This document shows, piece by piece, positions 1 to 5,636 of a stretch of DNA of 6,937 nucleotides. The stretch's first letter is position 1, and every line of letters starts with the position of its first letter. This stretch comes from Planctomycetota bacterium (GTDB taxonomy: Bacteria > Planctomycetota > Planctomycetia > Isosphaerales > Isosphaeraceae): positions 1 through 6,937 of the forward strand of contig JAKBCQ010000132.1 in assembly GCA_021807585.1 (NCBI GenBank). Reading direction: 5' to 3'. The notes beneath the pieces are model-generated. The model had not been told where the DNA came from and searched no databases. It worked only from the letters and a program-made list of their open reading frames with translations. The position numbers and the translations under genes are program-made.

Positions 1-358
1 GGCGGCCGAGCGAGACCTGCTCGGCCTCGTAGACGATCCCCATCCCGCCGCGACCGACCTCGCGAATGATCCGGTAATCGCCGAGCTTTTCGAACGCGGC
101 GATGCGAATCGGCACGGTCGGCTTGTCGATCGTCCGGCCGACGCTCATCGACGGATCTTCGCCCGACTCATCGACGAACGCGATCTTCTCCATCATCGCC
201 ATCGCCGGGAAAACTTCGCGTATTTCGCCCGCGAGGCTCGGGTGACGATCGATATATTCCTTGAGCGAAGGCCGTTCGCCTGCTCGATACCGCTCGAGGA
301 ACTCCTCGGCGAGCTCGAGAACGACGCCGGATCGTGATTCGGAACCCGATGTGGACAC
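1..358 (-). CDS. Ser/Thr protein kinase, N-terminal part (runs off the left edge)
   Basis: The visible 119 residues are the N-terminus of a Hanks-type Ser/Thr kinase, which would transfer the ATP gamma-phosphate to target proteins. The glycine-rich ATP loop GRGGMGIVYEAE is at about residues 102-113, preceded by LGDYRIIREV, the usual entry into the kinase fold. Residues 13-60 are an acidic helical module (ELAEEFLERYRAGERPSL, then EYIDRHP and EIREVFPAMAMME) that I recognise from many planctomycete kinases. The catalytic HRD and DFG motifs lie outside the window. I chose the GTG at 358-356 because a strong ribosome site, GGGGAGGG (374-367), sits 8 nt upstream; the in-frame TTG at 364-362 is only 2 nt from it. 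The gene starts 42 nt after the sigma factor stop, so the two are probably cotranscribed. Family assignment is firm; the target is unknown. Confidence 0.93.
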   Translation of the reverse strand, partial: MSTSGSESRSGVVLELAEEFLERYRAGERPSLKEYIDRHPSLAGEIREVFPAMAMMEKIAFVDESGEDPSMSVGRTIDKPTVPIRIAAFEKLGDYRIIREVGRGGMGIVYEAEQVSLGR

Positions 359-366
359 GTTCAAAT

Positions 367-374
367 CCCTCCCC
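367..374 (-). promoter_or_regulatory. Ribosome binding site that fixes the kinase start
   Basis: GGGGAGGG on the minus strand lies 8 nt before the GTG at 358-356. It favours this GTG over the nearby in-frame TTG, and no in-frame ATG is available. Confidence 0.6.
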
Positions 375-400
375 TCTTCGATCGGCCCACCGATCTCGAT

Positions 401-1048
401 TCAAAACGCCTCAAAGCCGGGGATGTTGGTGAGAATCTCTTTCAGGCGTTTGATCGCACGGAGATAACGGCTCCCCGCGCCCGCCTTGGAAAGACCGAGA
501 ACCGACGCGATCTCGGCGGTGCTAAGCTGTTCAAAATGCTTAAGCGCGAGGACCTCGCGATCGATCGGGTCCATTCCGTTGAGCGCGTCTTGGACGAGCA
601 TGCGGGTTTCGATTCTGATCGCCGCGAGTGACGGGGACGTGAACGTCCCTAAAAACTGAGCCGCGAGCGAGACCGAATCGGCCATCGGAAGCCCTCCACG
701 GTGGAGCGTTACCTCGCGATCCGCGTCGCGCATTTGTGTTCCAAGATGCCTCCGCTGAATTTCGGCGAGCTTGAGTTCGGTCATCCGACGCATCCACACA
801 AACAGGGGCGTCTGAGGTTCCTTCGCGTAATCCGCTAGTCGATTGGAGATCGCGATGAACGACTCTTGGAGGATATCGGAATCGTCGACTCGACCTTGCA
901 GGCGCCTGCTGAGCCTGAGGTGTACCATCATTTTGAGCCGATCGCGGTGCATCGAAAAAAGCGCGCGGAGCGAGTCCTGATCGCCCGCGACGGCGCGGCG
1001 CAACAATTCGATCGTTTCGTCGTCGTTCACCGGTGTTTCGTATCCCAT
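401..1048 (-). CDS. ECF-like sigma-70 factor, planctomycete-specific subfamily
   Basis: A 215-residue alternative sigma factor that would direct RNA polymerase to a specific promoter set. Region 2 is seen in DDSDILQESFIAISNRLADY and FVWMRRMTELKLAEIQRRHL; region 4, the -35 reader, in MDPIDREVLALKHFEQLSTA followed by the helix-turn-helix IASVLGLSKAGAGSRYLRAI. The middle block (QMRDADREVTLHRGGLP, SVSLAAQFLG, TSPS) is typical of the Planctomycetaceae-specific subfamily I know as Sig-70_plancto1 (TIGR02984, from memory). I chose the ATG at 1048-1046 since the protein then starts shortly before the conserved DDETIELLRRAVAGD segment, as in relatives. The ribosome site there is poor, and the frame stays open upstream to a GTG at 1165, so the start is less certain than the identity. 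No anti-sigma gene is adjacent; the following kinase is the likely signalling partner. Family members usually read AAAS where this one has AGAG. Confidence 0.93.
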   Translation of the reverse strand: MGYETPVNDDETIELLRRAVAGDQDSLRALFSMHRDRLKMMVHLRLSRRLQGRVDDSDILQESFIAISNRLADYAKEPQTPLFVWMRRMTELKLAEIQRRHLGTQMRDADREVTLHRGGLPMADSVSLAAQFLGTFTSPSLAAIRIETRMLVQDALNGMDPIDREVLALKHFEQLSTAEIASVLGLSKAGAGSRYLRAIKRLKEILTNIPGFEAF

Positions 1049-1587
1049 ACTCTTATTAAGTGCGATTCCCAGCCGATCGTCTTCATCATGCTCCAGAAAC
1101 GCGATCGAAAGAAAGCGATCCCTTTCAATCCGATTTGTTATGTTATGTTTTTCACGATGATTCACTGGATTGGGGTGTTCTTCGCGGGGGGATGCGCGTC
1201 GGTCAAATCATTGAAGATGTGGTGATTTGCGGACCGGGGTCGATGAGTTGATCAGTCGTTTCGCGAGCGGAAGACCGTCGATTCGTCTCATAATCTTATT
1301 TGTCTGATCACACGGCTTACCGGAAAGTTCCACGGCCCAAATCCAGATCATCACAAATATAAATTACCATAAGGTTTGATCTCTCGGTTCATAAGTCGAC
1401 CTCGCCTGATTCTGATCGGGAGGAAGATTCACTCGGGACCGCGGATCGAATCCATCAAGCAAAGCGCACCCCGGCGCCGTAAAGCGCTTCGGGCGCGGGA
1501 TGATTGAACCCGCCCCCCATGCGCTCGATCCGCCGCGATGCGAAGAGATCTTCTCGGCATGCCTCGGCCGATCGATCGATCCCGCGA
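1049..1587. other. Long intergenic region without a convincing gene
   Basis: About 540 bp separate the sigma factor start from the end of the carrier-protein gene. The stretches 1125-1160 and 1285-1385 are clearly AT-rich against the GC-rich genes. No open frame here resembles a known protein. The part next to the sigma gene (1049-1165) is open in the sigma frame and could be a leader or an N-terminal extension. The GC-rich part 1465-1520 has several short imperfect inverted repeats that might end the carrier-protein transcript, but none is followed by a T tract in the right direction. No tRNA or rRNA signature was seen. Confidence 0.6.
1302..1331 (-). promoter_or_regulatory. Candidate ECF-type promoter upstream of the sigma gene
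   Basis: On the minus strand GGAACTT (1331-1325) is followed after 17 nt by TCAGAC (1307-1302). GGAAC is the best known -35 core of ECF sigma factors, and GGAACTT with a TCnnA-like -10 resembles the E. coli sigma-E promoter. It points towards the sigma gene with a predicted leader of about 245 nt. This is pattern resemblance only: the promoter of this planctomycete subfamily is not known to me, and a 7-mer match in 540 bp can occur by chance. GGAACTTTCC is also a short palindrome. Confidence 0.25.
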
Positions 1588-1845
1588 TCACGCCGCGGTT
1601 TTCTTCGATTCGATCAGCTCGACGATCTTGCCGATCGAATCGAGGTGATCGATTCCCGCCTCGTGCGCCTCGACCAAAACGCCGAACCGCTCTTCAAGAA
1701 ACGTCACCAGCTTGAGCGTGCCGATCGAATCGAGAATCCCTCCCGTGATCAACGGAGTTTGATCGGTTAACTCGCCCGGATCCTCTCCGGGGAGAAACTC
1801 GTTGAGCACATAATTATGAATAACACAGCGAACTCCGTCGGTCAT
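1588..1845 (-). CDS. Stand-alone acyl carrier protein (phosphopantetheine-binding)
   Basis: An 85-residue carrier protein that would hold an acyl or aminoacyl group as a thioester on a 4'-phosphopantetheine arm. The attachment serine is Ser40 in the motif GGILDSIGTLKLV, followed by TFLEERFGV as the start of the recognition helix; HLDSIGKIVELIE near the C-terminus is the usual last helix. Length fits a single carrier domain. The motif DSIGTLKL and the FLEERFGV helix look more like the free carrier proteins found beside AMP-forming ligases in polysaccharide or lipid-modification clusters than like the fatty-acid-synthase ACP, which normally has DSLDTVEL; this is an impression. The ATG at 1845 is chosen because GGGAGG lies 5 nt upstream. 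The gene starts 38 nt after the phosphohydrolase stop on the same strand, so one operon is likely. No ligase, transferase or phosphopantetheinyl transferase is in the window. Confidence 0.9.
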   Translation of the reverse strand: MTDGVRCVIHNYVLNEFLPGEDPGELTDQTPLITGGILDSIGTLKLVTFLEERFGVLVEAHEAGIDHLDSIGKIVELIESKKTAA

Positions 1846-1850
1846 CGCGG

Positions 1851-1856
1851 CCTCCC
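1851..1856 (-). promoter_or_regulatory. Ribosome binding site that fixes the carrier-protein start
   Basis: GGGAGG on the minus strand, 5 nt before the ATG at 1845-1843. The frame is open further up to a TTG at 1887 that overlaps the phosphohydrolase stop, but that start would place this site inside the coding region and add 14 residues foreign to carrier proteins. Confidence 0.65.
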
Positions 1857-1883
1857 GATCGATAAAGGGATAACGACTCCAGA

Positions 1884-3476
1884 TCAATCAAGCATGTTGA
1901 TGTTTGCATGCCCTGTGGGGACAAGAACGCGTTCGAGGTTTATCGTCCTGGCGTTGTCGTCGCGTTCAACCGCCAACGGCTCGATGAACGCCTCGTGGAG
2001 CACGCGTCCGGTCATCGTCGAGGGGATCGCGACGTCGAGCAATGCGAGCGATGTCGGCGCGATGTCGCGAAGATCGGCCTCGATACGATCGCCGGGTCGG
2101 ACTCCCGGCGCATCGATCGCGACGACCCCTGACAAGTAGTGTGTGGCGGGGAGATCGGGATCGACCTCCAGGAGATTGTCGCGCACCCCCACGCCCCATT
2201 TCGCCTGCGCCTGGTATCCGTCGGCCGAGAGCGCCAGGATATCGGCGATCCCGTCGGCGACGGGATCGAGGTCGTAACGCTCGGCGACGTCGAAAACCTC
2301 GCGAAAAAGCCTGACGTCGGTCTCGGGATCGCGAACCTCTCGAAAGATATCGATGATCTCACGTCGAAGTCGTTGCGCCGCGTTTTCATTCTGACGGACG
2401 TCGTCGGTGAGGAAGACGCATCCGCTCAGTTGTCCGAAAGGGGCGTAGGCGACCGTTCTGCGCCAATCGCAACCGACCTGGCCGAGGATCGATCGCGGCC
2501 TGCGCCGCGCCGACGCCGTTCCCGGCGTGTGGTGATGATCGATCCAGCGACGGAACCGATCGGCGATCCGATGCGCCCGATAACGAAACCTTGTGCCGTA
2601 CGCGAGCCCTTTTTGCAGGCCGTGGCGGCGTAGCAGGCCGTTCACGTTGACGAGCGCGCGACACGGCCCGAAGCCGTGATCCGAGAGCGCGATCACCGCG
2701 GCCTGACGTCGCGAAGCGAGCTCGAGAAGAACCCCCACGCTATCGTCGAGCGCCTTCAAGCAGCCGACGACCTCGTCGGTCCATGCGGGTTGATCGACCC
2801 CGGTGTCGTCGATATTGAGATAAGGCCATAAACGATGTTGCAGGCTATCAAGGTTATGAAAATGAACAAGCATCGCCGACCAATCGACGCTTCGATCGGC
2901 GAGAAGCGCCGCCTCGGCCTGGGCGCGGAAAATCGCGCGGTTGAGCGCCGCCTGGCCTCGAAGTTCGTCGAGCGATCGCGGCCTGCGTTTCCAAACAATC
3001 GCGTTCGTATATTCAGGGATGAGCCTGCGAACATCGGCGGCGAATTCGGGGCATTGCGCGAACGCCCAATCGAGCCCCGGAGCGTCCGATCCCGCGACCA
3101 CGATCCCTTTGACCTTGGACGGAGGGTACGTCATCGGCAAGTTGAGACTGACTACCTCGCGATCGTCGGCGTCGAGGATCTCCCAGATCGTCGGCGTCCG
3201 CACCCGAGTCGCATCGTTGGGACGAATCGACTTATTTACAGAATCCACATAATAAAATTCATGGATTCCATGTTCGGGGGGTTCGGAACCGGTCGCGAAC
3301 GAGGTCCAGGCGACGGGAGTCACCATCGGGGCGCTCGACCGGAGCGAGCCGACTGCGGATCGACGCCAAAGTTCGGCGAGATTGGGGAGCCAGCCGCGCT
3401 CGAAGCCCGGCTTAAGCACCGCGGTCGTTCCGCCGTCGAGGCCGAGAAATAAGACCCTGGTAAGGGGCGCGGGCAT
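1884..3476 (-). CDS. Alkaline-phosphatase-superfamily phosphohydrolase/phosphodiesterase
   Basis: A 530-residue metal-dependent hydrolase of the type I phosphodiesterase/nucleotide pyrophosphatase kind (COG3379-like). The expected two-zinc site can be traced: Asp14 in FLGLDGG, the likely nucleophile Thr53 in MVTPVAWTSFATG, Asp210 and His214 in HNLDSLQHRLWPYLN, Asp266 and His267 in ALSDHGFG, and His446 in ATHYLSGVVAIDAPGVRPGD. EPPEHGIHEF after the nucleophile is typical. All key residues are present, so the enzyme should be active. No signal peptide or membrane segment is seen, so it is probably cytoplasmic. Residues 295-330 form an arginine-rich insertion. The ATG at 3476 is chosen because family members start just before the LGLDGG strand and AAGG lies 8 nt upstream. 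It heads an operon with the carrier protein and is divergent from the export lipoprotein. The substrate is unknown; a phospho-sugar, nucleotide-sugar or phosphopantetheine ester are all possible. Confidence 0.9.
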   Translation of the reverse strand: MPAPLTRVLFLGLDGGTTAVLKPGFERGWLPNLAELWRRSAVGSLRSSAPMVTPVAWTSFATGSEPPEHGIHEFYYVDSVNKSIRPNDATRVRTPTIWEILDADDREVVSLNLPMTYPPSKVKGIVVAGSDAPGLDWAFAQCPEFAADVRRLIPEYTNAIVWKRRPRSLDELRGQAALNRAIFRAQAEAALLADRSVDWSAMLVHFHNLDSLQHRLWPYLNIDDTGVDQPAWTDEVVGCLKALDDSVGVLLELASRRQAAVIALSDHGFGPCRALVNVNGLLRRHGLQKGLAYGTRFRYRAHRIADRFRRWIDHHHTPGTASARRRPRSILGQVGCDWRRTVAYAPFGQLSGCVFLTDDVRQNENAAQRLRREIIDIFREVRDPETDVRLFREVFDVAERYDLDPVADGIADILALSADGYQAQAKWGVGVRDNLLEVDPDLPATHYLSGVVAIDAPGVRPGDRIEADLRDIAPTSLALLDVAIPSTMTGRVLHEAFIEPLAVERDDNARTINLERVLVPTGHANINMLD

Positions 3477-3708
3477 CGCAAACGCCTTGTGGGAAAAACG
3501 GCAACGTGTTATTCGAAGCGACGGCGAACCTGGCTGAACTGCCGGGATCGTCTCTGGAGTCGGCGAAGGTCGTCGTCGGGCGGAAAGAGTAACGTACCGA
3601 CGATATCGGTCAATCCCGACTTTTGGGCTCAAGCGGTCGTACAGGATGCGACGATAAGAGCGGTTACAGGGGAGCGGGTGGGTTCCCCGGCCGAGGAGAT
3701 CGTGATTC
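3477..3708. promoter_or_regulatory. Divergent promoter region
   Basis: This 232-bp gap lies between two genes read away from each other and must hold promoters for both. I find no convincing -35/-10 pair or operator. Near the export gene there is a small inverted repeat, GGGGA (3669-3673) and TCCCC (3684-3688), with a 10-nt loop, just before the ribosome site GAGGAG (3694-3699); it could form a weak leader hairpin. Confidence 0.5.
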
Positions 3709-4470
3709 ATGATGGATCGAACTTTCACGACGATTTCGGCCGCGGCGCGGGGATTTCGATCGTCGTTCGCGGTGTGGCTGACGGCGGGATGTCTCGCAAT
3801 GATCGCAGGTTGCGCGAACATGCGCGAGGCCCGCGAGGCGGATCGAATACCCCAATTCGGAGTCGTCGACCCCAATCAGCCGCGCGAACTCGAAATGGTT
3901 TCCCTCCCTCCTTATACCGTCGAGCCGCCCGACGAACTGGAAATCAGCGCTCGGCCCGCGAGCCTCGAATTACCGATCACCACCCCCACCGTCCAACAGG
4001 ATGGAGTGATTGATCTCGGCTTCTTTGGCGAGGTTTACGTCGCGGGTCTCACGCTCCCGCAAATCGAGCGTAAAATCGAGATCACGCTCCACAGGCACGT
4101 CCAGGAGCGCAAGCTTAAACTCGATCAGCCGATCCAAGTCTCGGTGCGATTGGTTAACGGCAGTGCCAGCAATTCGTATTACGTGCTGGGAACCGTGACG
4201 ACGCAGGGCAAGTTCCCGATCACCGGGAATGAAACCGTGCTCGACGCGATCCTCACCGCGGGGCTGCGATCAAACAGCTACCCCGAGAAGGCGTATCTCG
4301 TCCGACCCCACCCCCCGGGTGAGCCCGAGGAGATCCTCCAGATCGATTGGATCGGCATCAAGGAGCGGGGCGACGCGCTCACGAATTATCAAATTATGCC
4401 TGGAGATCGAATCATCATCCCCGGCAAACGCGCACCGGGATTGCTGAGATCGCTCTTCAGCGGCGGATGA
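3709..4470 (+). CDS. Polysaccharide export lipoprotein (Wza/GumB-like)
   Basis: A 253-residue envelope protein of the polysaccharide biosynthesis/export family, which forms the channel for exopolysaccharide across the outer membrane. Residues 1-35 are a lipoprotein signal: basic start, hydrophobic stretch AVWLTAGCLAMIAGC, lipobox IAGC with the acylated Cys35. The Poly_export domain follows at about residues 66-147 (PPYTVEPPDELEIS, QQDGVIDLGFFGEVYVAGLT, LPQIERKIE), then one SLBB-like domain at about 155-237 (YYVLGTVTTQGKFPITGNET, VLDAILTAGL, MPGDRIIIPG). The length fits short GumB-like members rather than Wza (about 380 residues), with no further SLBB repeat or long C-terminal helix. GAGGAG 9 nt upstream supports the ATG at 3709 over the adjacent ATG at 3712. 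It stands alone on the plus strand; no chain-length kinase (Wzc) or glycosyltransferase follows. It carries only one CGATCG, fewer than its neighbours. Confidence 0.93.
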   Translation: MMDRTFTTISAAARGFRSSFAVWLTAGCLAMIAGCANMREAREADRIPQFGVVDPNQPRELEMVSLPPYTVEPPDELEISARPASLELPITTPTVQQDGVIDLGFFGEVYVAGLTLPQIERKIEITLHRHVQERKLKLDQPIQVSVRLVNGSASNSYYVLGTVTTQGKFPITGNETVLDAILTAGLRSNSYPEKAYLVRPHPPGEPEEILQIDWIGIKERGDALTNYQIMPGDRIIIPGKRAPGLLRSLFSGG

Positions 4471-4479
4471 GCGCGACGA

Positions 4480-4515
4480 CGTGTGATTCAAGATCGTTTG
4501 ATCAACAATCACACG
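4480..4515. terminator. Inverted repeat between convergent genes, possible two-way terminator
   Basis: CGTGTGATT (4480-4488) and AATCACACG (4507-4515) are perfect complements, separated by 18 nt that contain a further GATC/GATC pairing around a GTTT loop. It lies in the 52-bp gap between the stop of the plus-strand export gene and that of the minus-strand ferredoxin gene, where a terminator for both is expected. There is no T tract on either side, so it is not a textbook intrinsic terminator; it could also be a transcript-end stabilising hairpin or a protein site. Confidence 0.5.
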
Positions 4516-4522
4516 CAAGTGT

Positions 4523-4972
4523 TCACTTAACAACGGCCTCGTCGGGTTCGATCGCCTTCGCGGACGCGAAGCGATCGAACCGGCGCGACGCGAGTCGATC
4601 GGGGATCGCGGTCGAGCCTTCTCCCCGGCGAATTCGCCGCGCCCAATCGACGAGCGCATCATAATCGCCGTCCCCTTCGATCAGTCCCAGCCATGTCGTC
4701 GTTTCGGCGGTGACGATCACCGCGACGTTCGCCAGATCGCACGGACCCAAACACCCCGAGATCGTCAGTTGCACGCCGCGATTAAGCTTCTCGGCCTTCC
4801 AGATCGCCTTGATCCGTTCGACCGGAACCGCGGGATATCCCCGATCGGTTCGGCCGCAACAGCATCCGTTACAAAACATCACCTGCGCGACCGATTTGAT
4901 TCGCGTCGCGATCTCCCCCCCGGTCGCTGCTCCAAGCGTTTCCCCGATCGTAGCCGTCGCTTCATGAGCCAT
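4523..4972 (-). CDS. Cysteine-rich [2Fe-2S] ferredoxin-like protein, coupled to cobO
   Basis: A 149-residue protein with a thioredoxin-like ferredoxin domain (about residues 28-112). It has six cysteines: Cys34, 37, 38 and 39 in VMFCNGCCCGRTDRGYP, and Cys74 and 78 in LTISGCLGPCDLANV. The C-x3-C pair with GPCD is typical of thioredoxin-fold [2Fe-2S] ferredoxins, but the first half is a tight cluster rather than the usual C-x12-C. The PAVPVERIKAIWK segment matches small proteins I recall annotated only as '(2Fe-2S) ferredoxin domain-containing', often near cobalamin genes. Residues 113-149 are an unrecognised tail. The ATG at 4972-4970 overlaps the cobO stop by one base (TAATG), with GAGGAA 10 nt upstream inside cobO, so translation is probably coupled. 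Likely cytoplasmic. Electron delivery to cobalt reduction or a role with the chelatase are inferences. Confidence 0.85.
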   Translation of the reverse strand: MAHEATATIGETLGAATGGEIATRIKSVAQVMFCNGCCCGRTDRGYPAVPVERIKAIWKAEKLNRGVQLTISGCLGPCDLANVAVIVTAETTTWLGLIEGDGDYDALVDWARRIRRGEGSTAIPDRLASRRFDRFASAKAIEPDEAVVK

Positions 4973-5565
4973 TAAAATTCAATTCCTCGTTGCGCCTTGA
5001 TTCCCAGTTTATAAGGATGTTTGATTGGAACGACCTCCGAGACCAGATCGGCCGCCTCGACGATCGCCTGAGGCGCCCCCCGCCCGGTCAAAACGACATG
5101 GAGCCGCGGGTCGCGCGATTTCAGCAGTTCCACCACCGGAGCGGGGTCGAGATACCCCAGCTTCATCACCACGTTGATCTCATCCAAAATCACCATATCA
5201 TATTTACCTGAAAGAATCGCTTCCTTCCCCGTCTCCCAGATCTTGAGCGTCGTCGCGATATCCTGCGCCGGGTTTTTGGTGTCCCAGGTAAAGCCGTCCC
5301 CCATCGGACGAATCTCGATTTCGGGTAAAAGACGATCGGCGAATTTCTTCTCCCCCGTCTTCCATTTTCCCTTGATGAACTGAACCATGAAAATCTTGAA
5401 TCCGCTCCCGAGCGCGCGAAACGCCAGGCCCAGCGCCGCGGTCGTCTTGCCCTTGCCGTCCCCCGTGTAAACGACGACAAGACCGCGCCGCTTCTTGGGC
5501 TCGGGAGGCGCCGCCGATTCCGCCGTTTCGACGCCGTCGGATTCAACAATCTCTTCATCGCTCAT
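4972..5565 (-). CDS. cobO: Cob(I)yrinic acid a,c-diamide adenosyltransferase CobO
   Basis: A 197-residue corrinoid adenosyltransferase of the CobO/CobA(BtuR) family. It transfers the 5'-deoxyadenosyl group of ATP to Co(I) of a corrinoid, making the cobalt-carbon bond of adenosylcobalamin (EC 2.5.1.17). The P-loop GDGKGKTTAALG is at residues 35-46, VQFIKGKWKTGEKKF at 61-75, the aromatic FTW at 92-94, YDMVILDEINVV at 122-133 and the typical C-terminus HPYKLGIKAQRGIEF. The full core is present. The first 27 residues are acidic and unconserved (SDEEIVESDGVETAES), lacking the basic substrate-covering helix of proteobacterial CobO. The ATG at 5565 has GGAGG 11 nt upstream. It lies between the chelatase gene and the ferredoxin gene in one orientation. 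The enzyme needs a Co(I) substrate, hence a reductant, which makes the coupled downstream gene of interest. Confidence 0.95.
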   Translation of the reverse strand: MSDEEIVESDGVETAESAAPPEPKKRRGLVVVYTGDGKGKTTAALGLAFRALGSGFKIFMVQFIKGKWKTGEKKFADRLLPEIEIRPMGDGFTWDTKNPAQDIATTLKIWETGKEAILSGKYDMVILDEINVVMKLGYLDPAPVVELLKSRDPRLHVVLTGRGAPQAIVEAADLVSEVVPIKHPYKLGIKAQRGIEF

Positions 5566-5636
5566 GTGCTAATCAACCTCCGTTTTCATCATAGATAGAA
5601 ATTGTCTTGATGTTTTAGCATCTATTTGTTTTTTTA
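5566..5636 (-). promoter_or_regulatory. AT-rich cobO leader, possible promoter
   Basis: This 71-bp gap between the chelatase stop and cobO is strongly AT-rich, unlike the genes on either side, and so may hold a separate cobO promoter; TATGAT on the minus strand (about 5593-5588) resembles a -10 box but has no good -35. ATAGAT and ATCTAT (5591-5596 and 5620-5625 on the plus strand) are complementary, and GATG/CATC (5609-5612 and 5619-5622) form a smaller overlapping hairpin. The gap is too short for a complete cobalamin riboswitch. Confidence 0.35.

Noticed and set aside
866..1225. 119-residue plus-strand frame opposite the sigma factor, with a hydrophobic C-terminal part
   Set aside because: The hydrophobic stretch comes from the AT-rich upstream region; most of the frame is antisense to conserved sigma regions, and there is no ribosome site.
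1465..1520. GC-rich inverted repeats as a terminator for the carrier-protein operon
   Set aside because: Stems are short or mismatched, and no T tract follows in the minus-strand direction.
1364..1591. 75-residue minus-strand frame overlapping the carrier-protein stop as GTGA
   Set aside because: The overlap looks like coupling, but the predicted protein is low in hydrophobic structure, matches nothing I know, and enters the AT-rich non-coding stretch.
1846..1887. TTG start of the carrier protein overlapping the phosphohydrolase stop
   Set aside because: The strong GGGAGG site 5 nt before the ATG at 1845 and the usual length of carrier proteins favour the inner start.
2139..2633. 164-residue plus-strand frame inside the phosphohydrolase gene
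   Set aside because: Arginine-rich shadow of a GC-rich gene whose own frame has clear catalytic motifs.
2835..3452. 205-residue plus-strand frame inside the phosphohydrolase gene
   Set aside because: Same reason: antisense shadow without any recognisable domain.
3477..3875. In-frame upstream extension of the phosphohydrolase (133 more residues)
   Set aside because: It overlaps the export lipoprotein gene on the other strand, has no recognisable domain, and the conserved family start with a ribosome site lies at 3476.
5566..5636. Cobalamin riboswitch ahead of cobO
   Set aside because: The gap is only 71 bp, much shorter than the known aptamer, and I see no B12-box-like sequence.
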